Of a DNA stretch of 64,000 nt, positions 11,206 to 24,734 are shown piece after piece. A model generated the notes under the pieces. It was not told the DNA's origin. It made no database searches and was given only the letters and a program-made list of their open reading frames with translations. Origin of the DNA: Platanthera guangdongensis (lineage: Eukaryota; Streptophyta; Magnoliopsida; Asparagales; Orchidaceae); NCBI GenBank assembly GCA_039583875.1, contig CM077162.1:165745220-165809219 (forward strand), in the 5' to 3' direction. Numbering within the stretch: the stretch's first letter is position 1; the number at the start of each line of letters is the position of its first letter. A program made the translations under genes and the position numbers.

Positions 11206-12989
11206 TGATAATACATTTGCAGTCAATTTTATTAGGATATTTTCGTGGTTTTAAAGCCAATCATGTCTTGTAAAGTACTTGTTTTGATTCCCCTTTGTAT
11301 ATATTTTTGTCGCTAATGCATTTTTTCTGCTTTTTGCAGGTTTTCATGGCTTTCAGCCGAAGTTTGCTGTGACACGCCCCAAGGTCACGCCCTACCAGGG
11401 CGTGTACCTAGGGCGTGTAACCCAGAGGAATGAAGCAATTGGTCCGAAACTGCATTCCGTGAAAACTTAGTGTACACGCCCTCGGTCACGCCCGTGACAC
11501 ATCCGACACGGGCGTGTACTAGAGGCGTGTCCCCAGGTTCCGAGGAATCGCCGCAGCGCGCTCGTTTTTCCCGCTCCACCGTCGCACAGAAAGTGTCACG
11601 CCCCAGGGTCACGCCTGACCCGGGCGTGACATATGGGCGTGTACTTCAGCAATTCCGCCCGTCACCTCCAGCATTCAATTTCAGCTCCCAAAGTCACGCC
11701 GCAAAGAACACGCCCCAGGGTCACGCCCTACCAGGGCGTGACCTGTGGGCATGTACCGCAACAACTCCGTCAGAATTCAATTCCTGCCCGAAAAAGTCGC
11801 GCCGAATGTGTCACGCCCCAGGGTCACGCCCGACCAGGGCGTGACAGGGGGGCGTGACCCGACCCGAAAAATTCTATAAATAGAGCCCAACTCCAGGGGT
11901 TTTAGGACAACCTTTTGCTTTGAGAGGGGAGGTTCTGTCCTTTGTATTTCTGAACTTGTCTTTCCATTTTTAGTTCTTAGCTGTAGCTTTATGCTTTCCC
12001 TGTATTAGTTCGTAGCTTCGTTCTGTAGTATAATGTTAATGATAGCATAGCTTACCTTTCCATGCACTTGTAACCTCTAGTTTTCAAGCTGTAAGATCTT
12101 TGTTTTCATTAATAAAAAGCGTTGTTTTCTTTTTCGTCTCTGCTCTGTTTTCATTATTCTTCTTCTACTCATCCCCTCTCTTTCACCTCACCATGATTAA
12201 CTAATCATCCATGTACTCGATCTTAATGATCCGAGGTTCGAGTGATTAGGTTATGATGCTTTGAATCTTACCTTTTCTTTTTAGGGTTTAGCTTTGAATT
12301 ACTCTTGATTTATCACGGGTTGGAGGTATATTATCGATATATACTCTCCACCTTTGCTTTCATTCTGGGCTAGCCGAGAGGCCGAAAGTTTGAAATGAGC
12401 ACTCAAGAGTAAAGGGAGTTGTTCGCATCCCTCGAGAGAGGCAGACGTTCAAATCTCCCGGATTGGAGTAAAATCCATTAGAGGGGTTCACCGCGTAAAG
12501 CGAGTTTTAGGCCTCCGATTTAGGCGAGAGTCGGTCGGACCTTCCTAAACTCAGTTAGGCACGACCTTCGAGAGAAGCGTGTCAATATTCATGGAACCTC
12601 CACGGTCAAGGACCTTTACCCTAATTAGCTTAGGTTTATTTATCGTATTTTTCTAACCACTCTTGCCGAGGTGATTTCTGATCGAGTGCATTTTTCCCCT
12701 TCATCGTTATTAAGCTTTAGTTAATCGCTCTTTTAGCTCTCTTTAACTTTTCATGCAAGTAGCTCTCTTTCATTGCAAGTAGTTCTCTTCCTTTAGCGTT
12801 TAGCTTTCTTCTCAAAAACTTAATTTTTCTGTCGATAAAATAATAGATTTTGTGTGAGTAAGCTTACTCAACTGTTCCCGGATTTCAATACGACACTTGT
12901 GTCCCCTAGCTGCATTTCGATAGGTATACTTGCCTTGATGAATTGTTAGTTTGGTTATTTTCTCCTTGCAGATATCTAAGAGACAATCA
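11206..12989 (+). mobile_element. Solo Athila-like LTR with 5-bp target duplication
   Basis: Begins TGATAATAC and ends GACAATCA, flanked on both sides by GAGAC (11201-11205 and 12990-12994). Length 1784 bp, close to the 1668-bp LTR of the Athila-like element downstream. Its 3' part holds CGATAGGTATACTTGCC, which parallels CGATCGGTACACTTGCC near the end of that LTR. A TATA box TATAAATAG lies at 11875 and an AATAAAAAGC polyadenylation-like site at 12111. No primer site or PPT adjoins it, so it is a solo LTR left by LTR-LTR recombination. Excising it joins the gypsy LTR halves. Confidence 0.85.
11370..11860. repeat. GGTCACGCCC / GGGCGTGTAC inverted-motif cluster
   Basis: Five blocks, each with GTGTCACGCCCC, GGTCACGCCC, CCAGGGCGTG and GGGCGTGTAC, recur at about 110-bp intervals immediately upstream of the TATA box at 11875. 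The forward and inverted motifs (TCACGCCC / GGGCGTGA) would form short hairpins. Confidence 0.85.
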
Positions 12990-13021
12990 GAGACTCACAT
13001 TCTGAAAACTGGGGTGTTATA

Positions 13022-13359
13022 GAATCTCTGAGGTAGGACCTGTTGGTATAAGTGTAGATTTCTTAACAGAAACTGAGTCTATAAGATCTTTGGATCTAAG
13101 TTAAAAAAGAGGAGCTATAACCTTATCTAGCACATTGCTAGTGAGGAAGAAGGGGGAAAGTTGATGTACCCAAAAAAGGGGAACCACTATAAATTCTGTG
13201 TTTGTTGTGTGCTGTGAATTAATTTTGCTTGTGCTGTTTTCTGAATTCTCTAACTGCAGAATTTGTTAAGTGATAAAGATTTGCTAAAGTATTATATAAA
13301 AGTCACCTATTCACCCCACCCCCCTCTAGGTGGTTATCTACCGATAGGATTATCTTTCA
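13022..13359 (+). mobile_element. Truncated SIRE-like copia LTR (3' part)
   Basis: Contains GGGGAACCACTATAAATTC, TTCACCCC and CCTCTAGGTGG, then ends TATCTTTCA. The same order and the same last nine bases end the copia LTRs whose minus-strand ends lie at 45235 and 53994. Only about 340 bp of a roughly 2-kb LTR is present; the left edge abuts the gypsy LTR terminus exactly. Confidence 0.75.
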
Positions 13360-13920
13360 AATGCTTTCAAATTCCCTGAACAATTCTGAGCATCCCTCAA
13401 TGTAAAGCCAATATTTTCAAATCCTCAAACTTGTTCCTTTATAATGTGAAACACCTTATTGACGCCTACATTTACTCGGTCAAAAGAACATATCATGTTC
13501 TTTTGTGCGTCGTTTAATTTCATGTTTGATCGTAGGAATTGCTTCTTGCTCGAAGTGCAAAATTCATGGTTGTGACCCTAATAGAAGATATTGACCACAT
13601 ATTTGTCTTCTTGTGTACATTTTATCGTTGTTTGTGCATTACAATCAGTTCTTATATTTCTCTTTTTCGACTCACTCCTTTACCCTTGTCCGTATTAGTC
13701 AATTGTAGATCATCCTTTTTATGTCCTTGTTTAGAGCAGACAAAGTATTTATATTACAGTACATCATTTGAATCTAGTCGTGCTGACCAACTACGGACAC
13801 TGAATCTCACAATATGAGCATAATCCTTATAAGAAGATCCAAAATCTTTCACAGAATCATATAAACGGCCTACAATTGGCTTTAGTTTTTCATCACATTG
13901 ATGTATAATTTCGGGATCCT
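13360..13920 (-). pseudogene. FAR1/FRS-like DNA-binding domain pseudogene
   Basis: Read on the minus strand from 13918, the frame gives 'LKPIVGRLYDSVKDFGSSY', 'KDYAHIVRFSVR', 'YKYFVCSKQGHKK', then after a frameshift 'DKYVVNIFY', 'GHNHEFCTSSKKQFLRSN', 'MKLNDAQKNMI' and 'GFENIGFTLRDAQNCSGNL'. This order matches the FAR1 DNA-binding domain (WRKY-GCM1-type zinc finger, ending in a His-x-His) and the segment after it in FAR1-related sequences, which derive from Mutator-like transposases. At least three stops and one frameshift make it non-functional, and the transposase core and SWIM finger are absent. A possible splice acceptor AG precedes the first codon. It could be a decayed host FRS gene or a decayed MULE; I cannot tell which. 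Confidence 0.8.
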
Positions 13921-14459
13921 ATACATTGAAAAAACAACTACTATATTGAGAATATAAGATTAAAGCAGATTGATATGGTGCTTGTAGAACATTGTATCTT
14001 CAAACTAATTGGTGATTCCATTGAATCTGAATTAAACATCCGGCCTCCGTCATCCCGCACTCATCAACGCCCTTTTTAGCCCTGTAATCGCCGACCTCCG
14101 CCATAAACCCTTCTTAATATGAACACAAGCGTTGTCATTTAGGGTTTAGGCTTTCTCCGTAGAGTTGAATGTAGGACACAGAAGAAGGCGCCGCGAGAAG
14201 AAGGCGCCGGCGAGAAGAAGGAGCCAAGCCCTGGCATTCAGCTGTCGAGAACAAATCATGCCAAAACCTGTCCTTCAGACTGTCGGTTTCAGGCACAACC
14301 GGCGATAATAAGTCGCCTCAGTAGAATCGTCGACGTGAAGAAGGTGCCAAGCCCTAGCGTTCAGTCGTCAAGAATGAATCACGCGAATAGTGAAGGGTTT
14401 TGGCCTCACTGTATCGCCTTCTGCCTTCCCCCTTCAGAATTTCTCAGCATGCCAAGCCC
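13921..14459. other. Unassigned sequence with GAGAAGAAGGCGCC repeats
   Basis: No gene recognised. At 14176-14230 a short GAGAAGAAGGCGCCG unit is repeated about three times, and a longer passage beginning GCCAAGCCCT and GTCGTCAAGAA occurs twice (about 14220-14260 and 14345-14385). It lies between the FAR1-like pseudogene and the truncated Athila-like LTR. Confidence 0.5.
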
Positions 14460-15395
14460 GGGTCGTGCGCCAAACCGTGCGTGCCTATTTTTCTGACCTG
14501 CTTCTATTTAAAGCGCAGATTTCTTCTTCCTTTGGAGGAGTTCGGATCCAGTCTGACCCAGCCGCCCTTTTCTGCTCTTTTGATCGGGGAAACTTTCCTC
14601 CAGCCGTTATTTTCTCTCTCCTCCTTGGAGAGTTGATCCGACCATCATTCTTCCTCCAAAAGCTTGCAATAGCTTCAACTTCGGCGACCATTCTCTTCTC
14701 CAAACTCCAAGCTCCGTTTTAAGCTCATAAGGTGCTGCATCCATGGAGTTCTTCGGACAGATTCAGCTCAGCGACTATTCACGAAGGAGATGGGTTATTG
14801 GAAGGAGGTGACAGCCCTTTTGGACCCCGGACGTCATCCGTAGACCGAGCTCGGATAAGGCTTGACAACCCTTGACTTCGGCCGCGAATCTCGAAAAGCC
14901 TTTGTGCGTTTGGTTGTATTTCTCCCCCTCCTCTTGTTATTACTTTGTTCTGGACCAGTGGTTGTGTGCTTGTTGCTTAATAAAACAGTTTATTTTAAGT
15001 ATTTCAGGATGTCTATGTGTTATATTTCAAATCATGATTGTGTTGCTTAGATTCAATTTTTCATGTTTTCGTTGAGATAGTGTCGTTCTAGCGATTGTTA
15101 GAAGCGTGCGTGGCGAAGAGGTGATTGCGACCCTCATTGGCCCGTCCATCTTTCCTATTACTCTCTTGAGTAATCCACCAAAGAGATGCGGTGACGGCGA
15201 CCCGCAATAGGTTTTTTAGTGTTAATCTTAGGAAAATCGAAACCAAATGCCCTTTGCTTACGTTAACACTTGCAATCATTTTTTTCAATAGCGAAATCAC
15301 ACTACCTGCTTGCACTCCTCAAGAGATCGATATCCGGGGATTCAACTCCCCAACTTTATTACTTGACTACGATCGGTACACTTGCCAACGCATCA
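14460..15395 (+). mobile_element. 5' LTR of Athila-like element, truncated at its left
   Basis: Closely similar along its length to 20553-21491 of the right LTR: CCAAACCGTGCGTGCC, a CTATTTAAAGCGC TATA-like element at 14504, and the shared 3' end CGGTACACTTGCC followed by GCATCA. The right LTR has about 730 bp more at its left end, including the start TGATGAGTCCC, which is missing here. No target duplication can be checked. Confidence 0.85.
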
Positions 15396-15401
15396 AGTTT
15401 T

Positions 15402-15419
15402 TGGCGCCGTTGCCGGGGA
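15402..15419 (+). other. Athila-type primer binding site
   Basis: TGGCGCCGTTGCCGGGGA, six bases past the LTR end, is the signature primer site of Athila-clade gypsy elements (tRNA-Asp type). Confidence 0.9.
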
Positions 15420-15500
15420 GTGCAACCGTTGCGTGTATTTTTTTTTTTGAAAATTTTTGGAAGTGTTTGTGGTATTTTTGAAAGGATTCTATTCTGTTGT

Positions 15501-16800
15501 ATGACAAATCCCAACTCCAGTGATAGGGTTGAAGATCTTGGGTGTGAGCTTGAAACTGCACGTGAGAGGAGAGCTCGTGTGTGTATTGCTACTACTGAAG
15601 AAAGGATGGAAGATTTAGGCCAGGGACAAGAGGTGGTCCAACCATGCATTAGGACAATGCGTGATTTCACAACCCCTACTGCAGGAAGTATTTACCCTGG
15701 CTTGGGACCGGCCATCGTAAACAACAACTTTGAGATTAAACCCGTCATCCTGAACATGATCTGAAATAATACTCAGTTCTCGGGCTTGTCGAGTGAGGAT
15801 CCGCAGCTCCATCTGGCGGAGTTCTCAGAGATTTGTGGCACATTCTGCTATGTCGGTATTTCTGATGATGTAGTAAAGCTGAGGATGTTCACGTTTTCGT
15901 TGAGGGACAAGGCCAAAACCTGGCTCCATACCATTGCGCCCGGGAACGCTACTACTTGGGAGGCTCTTTCCTCTAAGTTTTTAGCTAAATTCCACCCGGT
16001 GGATAAAATTGTGAATGCCTGGAGGGATATTGCTACCTTCCGGCAGATGGACCAAGAAACTTTATTTGAAGCATGGGAAAGGTTTGCTGACCTGCAGCGT
16101 CGATGCCCCCAGCATGGTTGTGAGCCGTGGAATTTAGTAGAATTATTCTATTTTGCTATTGAGCCAAATTACAGGGCTATGATCGACGCGGAAGCCGGTG
16201 GCACTATAATGAACCTACATCCTGACGAGGCGTTAAGGCTCCTTTGAGATACTGCCTCCCATAGCACCTACTGGACCGCCAGAAGAAATGCCCCTAGAGG
16301 GGCGAGGAATTTGTTTGAGGTAAATGCTGTGGTGCAACAAGCTGGTGTGAACCATCGTATATCGGATAGAAGGGCGATGTTGACCAGATTGGCCCCTCCT
16401 CCAGCTCGGGTTATGGACATTTCTTATCAGGGTTGTGGAAACCCCGACCATCATACTTATGAATGCACTGCTAGGAGACATTTGCTGAGCCGTCAGGTAT
16501 AACTTTTAATGAGAATATAAATTTTATAAATAGTCAAAATCGCACTGCTCCCTATAATAATGCGTATAACCCCAATGAGAGAAATCATCCTAATTTTTCG
16601 TGGAATCAAAATGCTCCCGGTCAAAGGTGGCAGGGTGGCCAGCATCAATTTGATGCTCAAGCCCCTAGTAGCTAGCCGCGACCGCCGCATACGGGTTATA
16701 ATCCAAATGTTCAAGGGACGCAAAAGTGTGCGCTGGAGGAAATGATGGAAAAGTTTATGGATATGGCCCAATCGAATATGGCCACTCAAACCGCTCCATG
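15501..16800 (+). pseudogene. Athila-like gag
   Basis: Starts at ATG 15501, in frame with the gag domain. After a stop at 15762 the frame carries 'EDPQLHLAEFSEICGTF', 'FTFSLRDKAKTWLHTIAPG', 'WEALSSKFLAKFHP' and 'LFEAWERFADLQRRCPQHG', the retrotransposon gag domain typical of Athila. A second stop follows at 16245. A knuckle-like 'GCGNPDHHTYEC' sits at 16431-16466, with Tyr at 16425 where a first Cys would be expected. A frameshift near 16500 leads into an Asn/Pro/Gln-rich segment ('YNPNERNHPNFSWNQNAPG') normal for Athila gag. Gag builds the cytoplasmic particle that packages the element RNA. Confidence 0.85.
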
Positions 16801-16809
16801 AGGAACTTG

Positions 16810-17735
16810 GAGACACAGCTTGGGCAACTGGCCCAAGTGTTCTCCGAGCGTACCCGCGGAACCCTCCCAAGTGATACGACGAAGAATCGCTGTGAGCAAG
16901 GGAAGAGTGTTGGGGTTGCGGAGGAGTGTGATAAAAATGAAATGGCCATTAAATGTGAGATTAATGCAGTGGAGATGATAGCTTTATGTGATTTTGGATC
17001 ATCATGCAACATTCTTGCTTTGCAATATACTAAAAACTGAATTTAAATATCGAATCTGATGTACGGAAGTCACAAGTGTTAGATGATGGATCGGTAGTAA
17101 AGACTGATGGAGAGATTAAAGATGTGGAAGTGACTCTGAATGGGGTTGTTGTAGTCACTGACTTTCAGGTGTTAGGACCCATGGTAAATACATTGAAAAC
17201 CATCTTAGGGGTCCCATTCCTAAAAGCTAGTGAAGCTACATTACAATTTAATGCGAGCGGTGTCACCTTGGCTTCCAAGGTTGATTTACCTTTGCCACCA
17301 TCACTTCCCCCAGAAATTTCAAATGAACCTAAAGAACTTCTTAAATTGAATGTTTTGTTATCTAATGATTTATTTGGTACTGCTGAGACAGGTTATCTAA
17401 TAAATGAGAAAGATCGTGTTAAGAAAGTGGTAGAACCGCTGACGTTAGCTGAAGGAGAGACAGAGACAGAGTCACTTGACGTGAAACAAGATTCAGTGGA
17501 GAAGAAACATGAGCTGGACACGGCTATAGAAAGCGTGTGGGAGACGAATTTAAAAACATCGATTTATCCAAACAAAGTTTGTAAGAATGTTAAACATGTG
17601 ACTTGGGCTGATCTTGCACCCGCCGCGGGTGAGGAAAGGATGCCTCCAGATGAGAAAGATAGGCGTGCACCTGAATTGGTGGGTGTGGTTATACCACCCT
17701 GGCGATCCCCATCTGTGAATCAGAAAAGAAAATAA
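16810..17735 (+). pseudogene. Athila-like protease region, last coding part of the element
   Basis: After a linker 'NLETQLGQLAQVFSERTRG', typical of the gag-pol junction in Athila, comes 'IALCDFGSSCNILAL', the protease active-site region (Asp-x-Gly). Two stops near 17040-17045 are followed by an open frame from 17076 with 'DVEVTLNGVVVVTDFQVLG' and 'TILGVPFLKASEATLQF', the Athila-type C-terminal protease strand. The frame then runs as an acidic, low-similarity tail to a stop at 17735 ('PPWRSPSVNQKRK'). Reverse transcriptase, RNase H and integrase, which should follow, are absent. Confidence 0.8.
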
Positions 17736-19810
<2,075 letters not shown>

Positions 19811-19823
19811 AAGTTTGGTGGTA
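19811..19823 (+). other. Polypurine tract region of Athila-like element
   Basis: AAGTTTGGTGGTA lies immediately before the LTR start TGATGAGTCCC. It occupies the position of the Athila AAGTTTGGGGG tract but has T interruptions. Confidence 0.65.
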
Positions 19824-21491
19824 TGATGAGTCCCATATTTATAGGGTTTTTTGAATTCATCTGGGCATGTTTTCTCACTCGTGCACTGCATTTCAACCGA
19901 TTATCGGTTATATTTGCATCGTTCGGTCATGGACCATTTTGTGCACTATTTTGGCCCGAGGGTGCGCAATTGTGCATTCTGTTATTGGGGGTATGCACAA
20001 GGTGTTCCCCGTGGCTCTTTTCAGCTATTCTTTGTTGTATGTTTGGTGCTGGGAGCTTGTGCTCCAGCTTGGTTTCATTGTTGTGCAGGGAGTGCGTTTT
20101 CCCCAAGGCAGAAATTCTGATTTGTGGAAAACGCACGGTCGTGCGTTTCTTTCACGCACGGCTTGTGTCAGATCGTCTGTTTTGTTTAGTTGGAAGAACG
20201 TCAAGTTGAGCTCGACAAATTTCATCGAGCTGAGTTCGACGGTCCTCACACACAGTTGACGTACGGTTTCTTCGGAACCGTGCACGAAGGAAACACACGA
20301 TTTTACTGTAGCCTTCTAATTTGTTCCCTTCTGTAGTTAATCGTGCGCTTTGTTCACACACGGGCGGTAGTGCTCGTGCGCGAGTAAAATGCACGGTTCC
20401 ACTGTAGTGTCCTGAATTCCTGCTCTCTATCGCTACCCGTGCGATTTCCTTCTCGCACGGGCGGAAACGTCCGTGGGTGAGTAAAACGTACGGGTCAACG
20501 TTTCTCCTTCCGCAGGCTTGTTTTGGATGTTAATATTGCACGGTTTGCGCACGGTCATGGGCCAAACCGTGTGTGCCTATTTTTCTGGCCTGCTTCTATT
20601 TAAAGCGCATATTTCTTCTTCCTTAGGAGGAGTTCAGATCCAGTCCAACCCAGCCGCCCTTTTCTGCTCTTTTGAGAGGGGAAACTTTCCTCCAGTCGTT
20701 ATTTTCTCTCTCCTCCTTGGAGAGTTGATCCGACCACCATTCTTCCTCCAAAAGCTTGCAATAGCTTCATCTCCGGCCACCATTCTCTTCTCCAAACTCC
20801 AAGCTCCGTTTCAACCTCATAAGGTGCTGCATCCGTGGAGTTCTTCGGATAGATTCAACTCAGCAACTATTCACGAAGAAGACGGGTTATTGGAAGGAGG
20901 TGACATCCCTTCTGGACCCCAAACGTCATCCGTAGACCGAGCTCGTACAAGGCCCGACAACCCTTGACTCCAGCCGCAAATCTCGGAAAGCCTTTATACG
21001 TTTGGTTGTATTTCTCCCCCTCCTCTTGTAGATACTTTGTTCTGAACCAGTGGTTGTGTGATTGTTGCTTAAGAACACGATTTATTTTAAGTATTTCAGC
21101 ATGTCTATGTGTTGTTATATTTCAGATCATGATTGTGTTGCTTAGCTACAGTTTTCCATGTTCTCGTTGAGATAGTGTCGTTCTAGCGATTGCTAGAAGC
21201 GTGCGTGGCGAAGAGCTGATTGCTACCCTCATTGGCTCGTCCATATTTCCTATTACTCTCTTGAGTAATCCATCAAAGAGACGTGGTGACGGCGACACGC
21301 AATAGGTTATTTAGTGTTAATCATAGGAAAATCCAAACCAAAACCCCCTTTACTTACGTTAACACTTGCAATCATTTTTTTCAATAGCGAAATCACAGTC
21401 CCTACCTGCACTACTCGAGAGATCAATATCCGGGTATTCAACTCCCCAACTTTATTACTTGACTAAGATCGGTACACTTGCCGACGCATCA
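19824..21491 (+). mobile_element. 3' LTR of Athila-like element (1668 bp)
   Basis: Begins TGATGAGTCCCATATTTATA and ends ACGCATCA, giving inverted termini TGATG/CATCA. Holds a CTATTTAAAGCGC TATA-like element at about 20597. Upstream of it, 20130-20560 is a cluster of CGCACGG and inverted CCGTGCG motifs. The flank at 21492 is the promoter region of a SIRE-like copia ORF3, so this Athila-like element seems to have inserted into that copia copy. Confidence 0.9.
20130..20560. repeat. CGCACGG / CCGTGCG motif cluster in Athila-like LTR
   Basis: At least eight variants, such as AACGCACGGTCGTGCG, TTCACGCACGG, CTCGCACGGGCGG and TTGCGCACGG, fall upstream of the TATA-like box. Motifs are CpG-rich and occur in both orientations. 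Confidence 0.75.
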
Positions 21492-21838
21492 TGTGTCAAC
21501 ACTGCTTAAGTGTATAGTGTCGAGACAATAAATTAAGTGTTGAGACATGAAGGTGTCGAGACCCTAAGATATGTGTCGTGAGACATAATACTTGTGTCGA
21601 CTTGAGTCGACACATCTCGACAGACTAGTATTCCTGTGTCGACACTAGGTCATTTTTGAAAACTTACAACAGACTAAATAGAGCGCGCCTTTTCAACTTC
21701 AGCAAAATCCACTATAAATAGGGTGTGAAGGTAGAATTCGACTACGCTTTTTTGAAATTTCGAGAGATTGATCCCTGAGTGTCGAGACCTAGAATTCCTT
21801 TAGTCGGCATATCTCTTCCTCAATTTCTCTCAACTCCA
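21492..21838 (+). promoter_or_regulatory. Candidate ORF3 promoter: GTGTCGACAC-type cluster plus TATA box
   Basis: 21492-21660 holds several GTGTCGACAC-like motifs, most decayed to GTGTCGAGAC or GTGTCAACAC. A TATA box TATAAATAGGG lies at 21713-21723, 116 nt before the ORF3 ATG. The same arrangement precedes ORF3 in the two minus-strand copies, where it also holds clean palindromes. The left end is cut by the Athila-like LTR. Confidence 0.6.
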
Positions 21839-24466
21839 ATGGCTCCCAAGAACGTAGACAACATCTTTGAAGGCTATGAGCTTGTGCGAAATGGATTTGT
21901 CTCTACGTAGGAAGAAATTAAGAATATTATTGACCTAATCACTGAATCTGGACTAGAATATCTTCTTTCAGAACCGTCAAACATCTGGAAAAGAAAAGTT
22001 TTAGAGTTCTTCTCTAATGCCAAATTAGACTCTAACTCAGAAAAGATCAAGTCAAAGGTAAATGGAGCTAAATAGAAAATCACACCGAGGAAATTGGCCA
22101 AAGTTTTTCATATACCAAGAATCGATTAGGAAGATGCACTAAACATCACTAGGACTGTTGAGACATTAGTGTTCTGTGGATTGGCTCCAATCACTAAGTT
22201 TGGAAGTACCTTAAACAGAAAGGATATGAATAGCCAAGGGAAATTTATGCCTGAAGTTATAGGTAAAGTGCTGCTCTACAACACAGGGGCACATGATAGG
22301 ATCTCAGCAGTTATGTTTGAACTAATGACCAAAATAATTTTAAAAATCAAGACTGACTGGAGCAGAGAGGTCTTTGATAAAATAGCAGAAAGCATCAAGA
22401 AGCCTAACATGGGTAGAATTCTGAGTCTCTATCAAGTACAAGTCATACCTGATAGCCTCAAGCTTAGATCAAAGATAAACCACATGAGAAGGATGGACAT
22501 GAGGATTCTATCTAGATGGGATAGAGTTTTGACAAAGGAAACACCAGAACCTGCAGCTTAGAAGAAGAAGGAGAAGAGGAGGAGGACTGTAGTTGTGGAT
22601 GATGATTCTTCCAGTGAATAAGGAGAACAAGTCATTTCAAGGTATGAGAAACAAGATAAAGCAATAGCTTAGAAATATCCAAGGCCCTCGCCTGGAACTG
22701 GTGATCCAGTGGAGGGGGAGACTGTACAGGAGATGGATCAAGTTGAGGGGGAGAACCTCAATGATCTGCCATAACTTGACATAGATAATGCACATACTAT
22801 AATAATGGAAGTAGTACAAGACCTTGAATAAGAAAAGACTGATAGAGAATATGAGGATATAGTCTCTAAGGAGATTGAAGAAGAAATTCTTTTTAATAAG
22901 GAATCTAACATCTAGGGGGAGATATCTGTAATTCCAGCACACCAAGTTCCTGATGCTGAAGTTCAGCAAGAAGATGCTAGCTTGGAAAAGATCAATATTG
23001 ATGAAGAAGTTACAATAGTTGAGGGGGAGTTGTCAGATCTGCCCCAAATACCGAAGGTGCTGAACAACAAAAGTCTGTTGAGATGGTAAATTCTTCTGAT
23101 TTTCAAGAGGAAGAAGCCATTCTGTTGAAGAAAAGAAAATTATCTTAACTAAAACAGAAAAGTAAAAGCTATAAGAAGATTATACAATCTGGACCGGCAT
23201 CTGCTCTTCCAGTGGATTCAAGCTCTCTGCTAGTTCAACTGCAGATTATGTTAGACAAGTAAAGGACTCAATTAGAAAAGTATGTAGATGAAAGGAATAA
23301 GGAGCTGCCGTTTCAATTAGCTCAAGATATAAAATCCATTGATTTGAAGTAAATCTACTGAGAATAGATATGACTGACTTCTTCCAGAGGGAGCAAATGT
23401 TATGGTTTACATTGCAAAACAGCAGCAAAAGGCAAAGAAAACTGAAGATGAATTGATTGTAAAACAAGGCTATGCCATTGAAAATCAAAGAATAATAGAT
23501 GAGAACATGACTGTAATGCATAGCGAAACAATGGTCAAGCTGACTAAGCAGATTATTGCTCTAGAAACCAAGATAATTTCTGCCACAAAGGAGATGGAAA
23601 CTCAACTGACAACTCATTCAGCTTCCTTGATTAAGGATATTAAGGCTTCTCACAAAAGTTTGGATAACAATTTTCTGAAAGTAAAAAACACTGTAACTTC
23701 GGGAATCAATTATCTGGATGGACAAATAAGGTTTTACAAGAATGATTTGAGAGATTATATGGAAAGAGAAGTCATAAAGGGGGAGAGGATAATGATAAAG
23801 GCCAGTTCTGAGCATGCTACCTGGAGATCAAACAACATTAGGGACACATTAGGCCATCCTCCCCTATGGTATGATGGAGACCAAACTGTTGAGTCTGGTT
23901 GTCAACCAGCTCATTTTGAAGCTATTCATGTTGCTGAGCAATCCATGTACAATCCTCCTGCACAAATTCTATTTGAGACTATCCAAACTGTTGCTCAAAC
24001 CATGTACAGTCCTCCACCACAAGTTCAAAATATAGTATGTGAAGAGGTGGAGATGACCGCTTCTGCCTTGCTGAAAGAAAAAGAAGCTCAAATGTCTAAG
24101 AAAAGGTTCAGGGAACAGGCAGAAGCTAAGCCAGACATTGAACAATGGAGCTCAACCTCCAGATCAATTATCCTCACTGCATGGAAATCAATTAATGTTA
24201 ATGTTACTGATAGGTGAAAGTGGTACACAGAGCAAGAATTGGCTAAATATTTAAAGCAGCAAGAGGTCATCCAGAAATTCAGACATGATCTGAAGATAGG
24301 GAAGATCCCAGCTAATTCTGTTGAGACCAGCAAGTACTTTCCCAAGCCTTATCACTATGTTGAGAGGCGAAGGCTCAAGGAGAAAAATATTTCTAAAGCC
24401 AAGATTGACAAAGGCAAAAAGATAGCTGATAACAAAGAGCCTGAAGTTAAAGCCAAAATTCGATAA
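21839..24466 (+). pseudogene. SIRE-like copia ORF3 (envelope position), decayed copy
   Basis: Begins ATG at 21839 ('MAPKNVDNIFEGYELVRNGF'), the same start as the minus-strand copies. The N-terminal domain includes 'SGLEYLLSEPSNIWKRKVLEF' shortened here to its core, and 'LGRILSLYQVQ'-type segments. An acidic Glu/Pro-rich middle follows, then a helical, coiled-coil-like part around 23400-23800, and a C-terminal block 'SSTSRSIILTAWKSI' and 'SKYFPKPYHYVERRRLK'. Many stops (for example at 21908, 22074 and 22559) make it a pseudogene of about 875 codons. It has no signal peptide or membrane-spanning segment that I can see. Position after pol and before the PPT matches the third ORF of SIRE/Maximus elements. 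Confidence 0.75.
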
Positions 24467-24719
24467 GGAAAACACGTTGTCATCAAGGAGACATATCTTT
24501 CCTAGTATGTTTTAGTTTTGAACTTTATGTAAATTTTGCCTTATCAGAACAGTATAATAAATCTTTTGACAAAATATAATGAAATTTTGGTTGCATTGTA
24601 TTCTATATGTGTTATCAATTATGTTACTTTTTATTTTGTTCAACACAGTTGATTTTATATCATTATCATCATATTTTGGTATCATGATGTTTATCATTGA
24701 ATTGAGGTTATGACTTCTC

Positions 24720-24734
24720 CAAATAGGGGGAGAT
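24720..24734 (+). other. Polypurine tract
   Basis: CAAATAGGGGGAGAT directly abuts the LTR start TGTTGGGTA. The same tract, inverted, abuts the two minus-strand LTRs at 47322 and 56134. Confidence 0.9.

Larger units (their letters stand above)
8766..13021 (-). mobile_element. 5' LTR of the Tekay-like gypsy element, split by a solo LTR
   Basis: On the plus strand the LTR runs from TGTAACACC at 8766 to GGTGTTATA at 13021, so on the minus strand it starts TATAACACCCC (the normal TG start changed to TA) and ends GGTGTTACA beside the primer site. The Athila-like insert at 11206-12994 must be subtracted, leaving about 2.47 kb. A minus-strand TATA-like TTATATAGGGC lies near 10663-10673. Tandem repeats occur at 9498-9625 and 9931-10091. 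No coding region is supported; short frames reported here are chance. Confidence 0.75.
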
